64,000 bases of DNA from Poseidonibacter parvus (GTDB lineage Bacteria; Campylobacterota; Campylobacteria; Campylobacterales; Arcobacteraceae), in assembly GCF_001956695.1 (NCBI RefSeq), contig NZ_CP019070.1:2666001-2730000 (forward strand), written 5' to 3'. Each line of letters begins with the position of its first letter. The stretch's first letter is position 1. The notes beneath the pieces were generated by a model. That model ran no database searches. It saw nothing but the letters and a program-made list of their open reading frames with translations, and was not told where the DNA came from. Below, one piece after another: positions 58,249-64,000 of the stretch. Made by a program: the position numbers and the translations under genes.

Positions 58249-59547
58249 TTATTTCTTTTTAGAAGAAAAGTGCTTATCATAATATCCAGAAACAACTCTT
58301 TTTTTCGCACGACTTGTATATAACTCGCCTTCTTTTACATCTGAAGTTACTGTACTTCCTGCTCCAATCATAGTATTATCTTCAATAGTTACAGGTGCAA
58401 TAAATTGTGTATCAGAACCTACAAATACATTTTTACCTATTATTGTTTTGTATTTATTAATCCCATCATAATTACAAGTAATTGTTCCACAACCTATATT
58501 TGTACCTTCATCAATTTCACAATCTCCAAGGTAAGTTAAATGTCCAGCTTTTACACCTGTTAATAAGGCTTTTTTAGTCTCTACAAAGTTTCCTAAGTGT
58601 GTTTCATTTAGCTCTGATCCTGGTCGTACTCTTGCCATTGGTCCTATATCTGAATCTTTAAGTACTGAGTCTTCAACTATAGAGTTTGTTTTTATATGTG
58701 AGTTTATAATCTTTGCATTTCCAAGTAAAGTAACTCCATTTTCTAAAATAGATTCACCTTCAATTTCAACACCTTCTTCTATATAAATAGTATCAGGTAA
58801 TCTCATAATAACACCCTGCTTTAAAAACTCATTTTTAATTCTATTTTGATGTATTACTTCAGCATCAGCTAGCTCAACTTTAGAATTAACTCCTTTAAAA
58901 TTTTCCTCACTAACAGCAAGTGGTTTTAAAACCTTACCTTGCTTAATTGCTATTTCAATTAAATCAGTTATATAATACTCAGATTGAGCATTGTCATTTG
59001 AAAGTTTTGGAAGGTTATCTAGTAAAAACTTCGTATTAAACTGATAAATCCCTGCATTTGCAGTAGTAACTGCTAACTCAGATTCATTTGCATCTTTTTG
59101 TTCAACAATTTTTTTAACAGCTCCATTTTCAACAATAACTCTACCATATCCATCTGCAGATTCTAATTCAAGTACTGACATAACAATAGTTGCATCAATA
59201 TCAAATTTTTTAAGCTCTTCACTTTGGATTAAAGGCATATCACCATTTAAAACTAAAACTTCTTCATATTTTGGTGTAATACCCATAACAGCGCCACCAG
59301 TTCCAGGATAATTTTCATGGTCTTGAATAACATAATTAATATTTGAAAAATGCTTTTGCATTTCTTCTTTAACACGTTGTGCTTGATGAAATAGTACAAC
59401 TGTAATATCATCACTTAATTTTAAAGCTTCTTTGATTGAATAATATAACATTGCTTTACCAGAGATTTTATGTAAAACCTTTGGTGTTGTTGATTTCATT
59501 CTTGTACCTGCACCTGCTGCTAATATAATTATTGACTTGTTATTCAT
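58249..59547 (-). CDS. glmU: Bifunctional UDP-GlcNAc pyrophosphorylase / glucosamine-1-phosphate acetyltransferase
   Basis: 432 residues. The N-terminal uridylyltransferase has ILAAGAGTRMKSTTPKVLH and VLNGDMPLI; the C-terminal left-handed beta-helix acetyltransferase has hexapeptide repeats, ARVRPGSEL and GCGTITCNYDG. It supplies UDP-GlcNAc for the cell wall and lipopolysaccharide. AAGGA five nt before the ATG. Two nt after the ankyrin gene. Confidence 0.97.
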   Translation of the reverse strand: MNNKSIIILAAGAGTRMKSTTPKVLHKISGKAMLYYSIKEALKLSDDITVVLFHQAQRVKEEMQKHFSNINYVIQDHENYPGTGGAVMGITPKYEEVLVLNGDMPLIQSEELKKFDIDATIVMSVLELESADGYGRVIVENGAVKKIVEQKDANESELAVTTANAGIYQFNTKFLLDNLPKLSNDNAQSEYYITDLIEIAIKQGKVLKPLAVSEENFKGVNSKVELADAEVIHQNRIKNEFLKQGVIMRLPDTIYIEEGVEIEGESILENGVTLLGNAKIINSHIKTNSIVEDSVLKDSDIGPMARVRPGSELNETHLGNFVETKKALLTGVKAGHLTYLGDCEIDEGTNIGCGTITCNYDGINKYKTIIGKNVFVGSDTQFIAPVTIEDNTMIGAGSTVTSDVKEGELYTSRAKKRVVSGYYDKHFSSKKK

Positions 59548-59549
59548 TT

Positions 59550-61499
59550 TTATCCTTGTATTGCTTCTGCTATTTCTTTTTTTGTATTTTCTATTATTTC
59601 TTTAAATGCATTTTGCATTTTATCATCAATAATATTATTTATTAGTAAGTTATCAAGATTATTTTGTTTTTCTTTTAAAAACAATCCAACTTTTTTGTTT
59701 TTTTTGTTTTTATTATACATTAAAACACCCGACTTTATGAGTGTTACAACTAAATCAATATGTCCAAATATTGCTGCATAATTTAAAAGTGTAAACCCAG
59801 AGTTATCAGCTTGATTGATATCAGCACCAGCTGCAATTAGCCATCTTGCAATTTTATGATTACCATTCCATTGTGTATGATGAAGAGCTGTTCTTCCTTG
59901 TTTATCTTTTAAACTTAAATCTGCTTTTTTTGTAAGTAGTTTTTCAACAACAGTTAAATCATCTGCTATTACACTTTTGTGAAAAACTGTGTAACCTTTT
60001 TTATCTTGAATATCTACATTTACTCTAAATTTTAATAAAAAAACTAAACGTTCTAAAAATAGCTCTCTTTGCTTAGTATCCTCAATTTTAAGACCTTCAT
60101 CTACTAAAATAGATAAAGGTGTATTCCCTTCATTATCAATAATATTTGGATTTATTCCATAGTTAAAAAGTAATCTAATCGTATCAAAATCGTTATATGT
60201 AATTACATCAAAAAGAATATTTCTTCCATCTGATCTTGTTCTATCTAAATCTGGTCTAAAAGTAAGCATTTTTTTAAAAAGTAAATCATAGTTTTCTTCT
60301 TCGTAGATATTTGGGTACTTCTCAAAGTCTTGTTCTTTAAAACCTTTATGAATTAACATAATTTCAACTAAGTCATCAATAATAGTTTTTTCTTCACCAT
60401 CTCTTGATTCTATATCAGCTCCGTGCTCAACTAAAAATTTAATCATTTTATAGTTTGAGTTGCCTTTCATTACTTCATTAAAAAGTAATATTTTTCCATT
60501 TATATTTTTGTTATTGATATCAGCACCACAATTAATCAAAAACTCAACATGCTCATACTTTTTCTTTTCAACTTCTTTACTTAAACTTGTAATTCCATAT
60601 TCATCCATTTTATTTATATCTAGACCATTTTCAATTAAAATACGAGCTAAATCTAAATAATTAGTATCTTTTTTTATTAGAGAATAATTTCCTTCAAGTT
60701 GAAGTATTTTTTTTGGCTTAAGTAATTGCAAGTCTAAAATATAAAGTAGTTCATCTAAGATATTTTCACCATTAATATCTACTTGATTAATATTTATTTT
60801 TTTATCAATCATTAATTTTAATGTTTCTATATTTTCTGTACCTAAAAGCACAGTATTATATAAAACATTTCTTCCGTGACTATCTAAGATATCTAGATTT
60901 ACTCCAAATAATATTAAAGTTTGCGCGATTTTAGGATTATCTTTTAAAACTGCATTAAATAGTGCTGTTTCATTATTTTCATCTTTAACGTCAATATTTT
61001 GCATATTATTAACAAGCTCTTTTACAATTAAGACACTTCCACCTTCAACTGCATCAAATAATACTGTTCTTCCATAAGAATCAATATCATCATAATTTGG
61101 ATGATAAGACATCAAAATTGAAAATATTTTAAAGTTTCCTTCTAAAGCCACATCTTGCAAAATTGTTCTATTACTAGAATTTTTATGGTTTATATCAAAA
61201 CCATTTTCAAGAAGAAATCTAATCATAACACCATCAGATTTACTTACAGCTTCGCCTAAGACTGTTCTTCCGTATTTATCTTCTATATATAAATCTATTT
61301 TATTTTTGATTAATATTTTTATTGCATCAAGTTTCTTTTTAGCACAAAGTGAAAAAAGTACAGTTCTACCATTTTCATCAAGGGTATTTATATCAATACC
61401 CTTGTCTATACTTTTTTGGATTTTATTTAAATTTATATTATCGCTAAATAGTTCTTTCTGAAATGATTCATAAGTACTATTTTTAAATAGATTAAACAT
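59550..61499 (-). CDS. Large ankyrin-repeat protein
   Basis: 649 residues with no signal peptide, made almost entirely of ankyrin repeats of about 33 residues (for example GRTVLFSLCAKKKLDAIKIL, GNTPLSILVDEG and GRTALHHTQWNGNHKIARWL). The recurring 'GRTVLF/GRNVLY' repeat opening is distinctive. About 15 repeats plus a Lys-rich, helical C-terminus (about 600-649). Ankyrin stacks bind proteins; the partner is unknown. Directly upstream of glmU by 2 nt and downstream of the helicase. Confidence 0.88.
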   Translation of the reverse strand: MFNLFKNSTYESFQKELFSDNINLNKIQKSIDKGIDINTLDENGRTVLFSLCAKKKLDAIKILIKNKIDLYIEDKYGRTVLGEAVSKSDGVMIRFLLENGFDINHKNSSNRTILQDVALEGNFKIFSILMSYHPNYDDIDSYGRTVLFDAVEGGSVLIVKELVNNMQNIDVKDENNETALFNAVLKDNPKIAQTLILFGVNLDILDSHGRNVLYNTVLLGTENIETLKLMIDKKININQVDINGENILDELLYILDLQLLKPKKILQLEGNYSLIKKDTNYLDLARILIENGLDINKMDEYGITSLSKEVEKKKYEHVEFLINCGADINNKNINGKILLFNEVMKGNSNYKMIKFLVEHGADIESRDGEEKTIIDDLVEIMLIHKGFKEQDFEKYPNIYEEENYDLLFKKMLTFRPDLDRTRSDGRNILFDVITYNDFDTIRLLFNYGINPNIIDNEGNTPLSILVDEGLKIEDTKQRELFLERLVFLLKFRVNVDIQDKKGYTVFHKSVIADDLTVVEKLLTKKADLSLKDKQGRTALHHTQWNGNHKIARWLIAAGADINQADNSGFTLLNYAAIFGHIDLVVTLIKSGVLMYNKNKKNKKVGLFLKEKQNNLDNLLINNIIDDKMQNAFKEIIENTKKEIAEAIQG

Positions 61500-61579
61500 A
61501 AATATTTTCCCTTGTTTCAGATTAGTTTGCAGTATTGGTTATATTTTAGCTAATTTTTTATTAAAATATTTTGCGTGAA

Positions 61580-63190
61580 TTAATCACGCTTTCTTCTTCT
61601 TGGTTTAAACTCACTTCTAGCTCGTCTTGGTCTTAATTTTTTATCAAACTCTTTTTCATCATTTCTTCTTGGACGTTCGTTATTATCTCTTCTTTTAAAG
61701 TTTCCACGTCTTGGATCATCTACTTGAATAATTTTACCTTTTAGCGAATTTTCAATAAAAGAGTTAAAGGTATTTCTTAAAATATAAGCCTTATCATGGT
61801 CAGGGAAAATTTCTGGAAGCTTGTAAGATAACCATAAATAAAGTGATATTTTTTTAACTTCATCTTCAACTAAAAGCAAATCTTTTTGAGTTATTGCTTT
61901 TTTAGGCAGAGTAATAGAAGGTTTATAATTACAAACTTTTTGCTTTACAACAGCTGCTATATATGCTTCATAAGCTTGCAAAATAATTGGTGATTTTGTA
62001 GTAATTGGCGCTTGTGCTAGTAAATACTTATCTTCTAGTTTTAAATTAAATCTTGTATCTACAATTTTCGAAGCTGTTATCATTGAGGAAATATTAGCAG
62101 CTACAAAAGGTCCACTAAAATACATATTATCAGCAAAGTATTTTAATACTTTTGTAAGTGAATTTGTTTTTATATGAGAAGCTAGACTTTCAAGCTGGGA
62201 AGCATTTATCTTAACTCTAAAAGGTGGTTTTATAGTTCGCACTGGTTGTTTGAATTCTTCGCTTATATGCTTTAAAATATCTCTTCTTGTTGCACCTAAA
62301 AATCCTGCTTCAAAGTGTCCATATCTTCCTGCACGACCAGCTATCTGAACTATTTCATTTACATTTATTTTTCTTCTTGATACTCCATCAAACTTTGTAT
62401 CAGTTGTAAAAAGTATTGTTTGAATGGGAAGATTTAAACCCATTGCAATTGCATCTGTTGCTATTAAAATCTGGCTTTTCTTTTCTCTAAATTTTCGCGC
62501 TTCATCACGTCTAACTTCAGGTGAAAGGTTTCCATATATTACAGAAACTGTATAATTCTTTTTTAGTCTATGACGAAGTTTTAAAACATCAGCACGAGAA
62601 AAAGCAATAAGAGCAGTTCCTTCTTTTAAATTATCTAAAGAAGTGTATTTTTCATTTACTTTAAGTTCAGTTTTTCTTTTGTGTCTTACTACTTCAAGCT
62701 CTTCGCCTAAATAAGTAGCTATTTTTTTAATAGCTTCAAGAGCATTTACACTTCCTGTCATAATCACTTTTTTAGCAGGACAACCAATAATTGCATTAAC
62801 CCAAGCCCAACCTCTGTCAATATCTCCTAACATTTGAACTTCATCAATAACAGCTACATCAACATCTAAGTCATAATCAATCATTTCAATTGTTGAACAT
62901 ACATGAGCTGCATCTTCATTTAACATCTGTTCTTCACCTGTTATAAGTGAAGCATCTATGTTTTCTTTTTTTAAGTCTTCATAACCTTCAAGGGCTAAAA
63001 GTCTTAAAGGTGCTAGATAAAGTCCAGAGTTTGCAACTTTTAATTTTTGCATTGCATTATATGTTTTACCTGAGTTTGTAGGTCCTACATAAAACTCTAG
63101 CTTTCTGTTTAAACTTCTTGCTAGCGGATATAATTCTTTTAAATCACAGTTTAATAAGCTGTGTAGTTGTTCTTGCCAATTTTCTTTCAT
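61580..63190 (-). CDS. Suv3-like DExx RNA helicase
   Basis: A 536-residue superfamily 2 helicase. Walker A GPTNSGKT (36-43), motif II DEVQ (116-119), motif III MTGSVNA, motif IV-V IATDAIAMGLNLP and motif VI QIAGRAGRYG. The GPTNSGKT and DEVQ forms match mitochondrial Suv3 (RNA degradosome) rather than DEAD-box proteins. The last ~45 residues are a low-complexity Arg/Lys/Asp tail (RRDNNERPRRNDEKE, RRARSEFKPRRRKRD) likely to bind RNA. Role in RNA turnover is inferred. First gene of the minus-strand run. Confidence 0.88.
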   Translation of the reverse strand: MKENWQEQLHSLLNCDLKELYPLARSLNRKLEFYVGPTNSGKTYNAMQKLKVANSGLYLAPLRLLALEGYEDLKKENIDASLITGEEQMLNEDAAHVCSTIEMIDYDLDVDVAVIDEVQMLGDIDRGWAWVNAIIGCPAKKVIMTGSVNALEAIKKIATYLGEELEVVRHKRKTELKVNEKYTSLDNLKEGTALIAFSRADVLKLRHRLKKNYTVSVIYGNLSPEVRRDEARKFREKKSQILIATDAIAMGLNLPIQTILFTTDTKFDGVSRRKINVNEIVQIAGRAGRYGHFEAGFLGATRRDILKHISEEFKQPVRTIKPPFRVKINASQLESLASHIKTNSLTKVLKYFADNMYFSGPFVAANISSMITASKIVDTRFNLKLEDKYLLAQAPITTKSPIILQAYEAYIAAVVKQKVCNYKPSITLPKKAITQKDLLLVEDEVKKISLYLWLSYKLPEIFPDHDKAYILRNTFNSFIENSLKGKIIQVDDPRRGNFKRRDNNERPRRNDEKEFDKKLRPRRARSEFKPRRRKRD

Positions 63191-63245
63191 GTGCGTATTA
63201 TAATCAATTGAATATAATATCGCATTAAATAACTAAGGATAGTTG

Positions 63246-64000
63246 ATGAATTGCGAATATTTTGGCAAATGTGGCTCGTGTACAATACATGATATTGGAT
63301 ATGAAGGCCAATTGGATTTTAAAATACAAAGAGAAAAAGAACGTTTCTCAAATTTTACAGACTTAAAAGATATTGATTTTGACATTATTAAAAGTGATGA
63401 GCAAAACTTCAGAAATAGAGCTGAATTTAAAATCTGGAAAAACTTTGATGAAAACGATAATGCAACACTATCTTATGCAATGACAAGTGTTGAAAAGAAT
63501 GTATTAGAAATAAACTCATGCCAAATAGTAAGCCTTGATATTGCAAACTTAATGCCAAAATTATTAGAAGAGATACAAAAAAATAAAATACTTTCATTTA
63601 AACTATTTGCAATAGAGTTTTTAAACTCAACAACAGGCGATATGTTAGTAACTTTAATCTATCATAGAAAACTTGAAGAGGATTGGAATACTCTAGCATT
63701 AGAATTATCAAATAAGTTTAATATCAAAATAATCGGTCGTTCACGAAAACAAAAAGTAATTCTAGAAAATGATTATATAGATGAAAAACTAAACATCAAT
63801 AATACAAACTATAACTTCAGATATATAGAAGGTGGATTTACACAACCAAACTCAAAAGTAAATATAGGAATGATTGAATGGGTTTTAAATAATATCAAAG
63901 ACTCAAGAGAAGATCTTTGTGAACTTTACTGTGGTGGTGGAAACTTCACAATCCCACTTTCAAGTAAGTTTAGAAAAGTTCTAGCAACTGAAATATCAAA
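63246..64000 (+). CDS. trmA: TrmA-like tRNA (uracil-5-)-methyltransferase, cut by the window edge
   Basis: An open frame from ATG 63246 (AAGGA six nt upstream) to the right edge, 251 codons, with no stop seen. It starts MNCEYFGKCGSCTI, a Cys-bearing N-terminus, and contains FRNRAEFKIWK, QPNSKVN and the SAM-binding motif LCELYCGGGNFTIPL. It would methylate U54 in the T loop of tRNA. The catalytic Cys lies beyond the window. RlmC/RlmD-type rRNA methyltransferases are the alternative. Divergent from the helicase. Confidence 0.9.
   Translation, partial: MNCEYFGKCGSCTIHDIGYEGQLDFKIQREKERFSNFTDLKDIDFDIIKSDEQNFRNRAEFKIWKNFDENDNATLSYAMTSVEKNVLEINSCQIVSLDIANLMPKLLEEIQKNKILSFKLFAIEFLNSTTGDMLVTLIYHRKLEEDWNTLALELSNKFNIKIIGRSRKQKVILENDYIDEKLNINNTNYNFRYIEGGFTQPNSKVNIGMIEWVLNNIKDSREDLCELYCGGGNFTIPLSSKFRKVLATEIS

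Overview
The window comes from an A+T-rich member of the Campylobacterota, most likely an Arcobacter-type organism (Arcobacteraceae). This rests on the 16S/23S sequences, the CIRCE-hrcA-grpE-dnaK cluster, the htrA-response regulator-kinase cluster also known from Campylobacter, and codon use. Both termini cut a gene: a giant adhesin on the left and a TrmA-type methyltransferase on the right. Start codons other than ATG are frequent, and several were chosen here by ribosome-binding-site spacing.

1-12921 is a surface-adhesin secretion locus. The adhesin (at least 2053 residues, minus strand) has a LapA-like N-terminal retention module with an Ala-Ala-Ala-Gly candidate LapG site, followed by tandem Calx-beta-type domains built from two nearly identical DNA repeat arrays (684 and 687 bp). 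Upstream lie a 58-residue acidic ORF, a terminator, and a type I secretion operon: TolC-like channel with a C-terminal SPOR domain, ABC exporter with an N-terminal C39-like domain, and HlyD-type adaptor. A divergent OmpR-type regulator flanks it.

13001-19084 holds a complete rRNA operon on the minus strand (promoter, boxA, 16S, spacer without tRNAs, 23S, 5S, terminator), preceded by a tRNA-Leu/Ser/Cys operon. Both stable-RNA promoters match the sigma-70 consensus exactly with 17-bp spacing. The plus strand then carries ilvD and an htrA-regulator-kinase operon; the regulator seems to start at ATC.

24363-37463 is one long minus-strand run: dsbD, cobT, marC, cobU, cobS, cobC/cobD, a transglutaminase-like protein, relB-relE, mcrC-mcrB, cobQ, cbiB, a cysteine-rich protein and an EamA transporter. 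It covers late cobalamin synthesis (side-chain amidation, aminopropanol arm, nucleotide loop) but no corrin-ring genes. A toxin-antitoxin pair and a modification-dependent McrBC-type restriction system sit inside it, with mcrB overlapping cobQ. This is the most unusual arrangement in the window.

37622-46960 carries two rhodaneses, an EAL-domain c-di-GMP protein, phosphatidylserine decarboxylase, small Cys-rich proteins, MltA, and the heat-shock operon hrcA-grpE-dnaK with CIRCE. 47223-50402 is a TAXI-type TRAP transporter with two hairpins between its genes. 50465-63190 is a minus-strand housekeeping run (Suv3-like helicase, ankyrin protein, glmU, coaBC, uppS, prepilin peptidase, LptF/G, truA) ending in a kinase-regulator pair that converges on the TRAP operon. 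trmA starts divergently at 63246.
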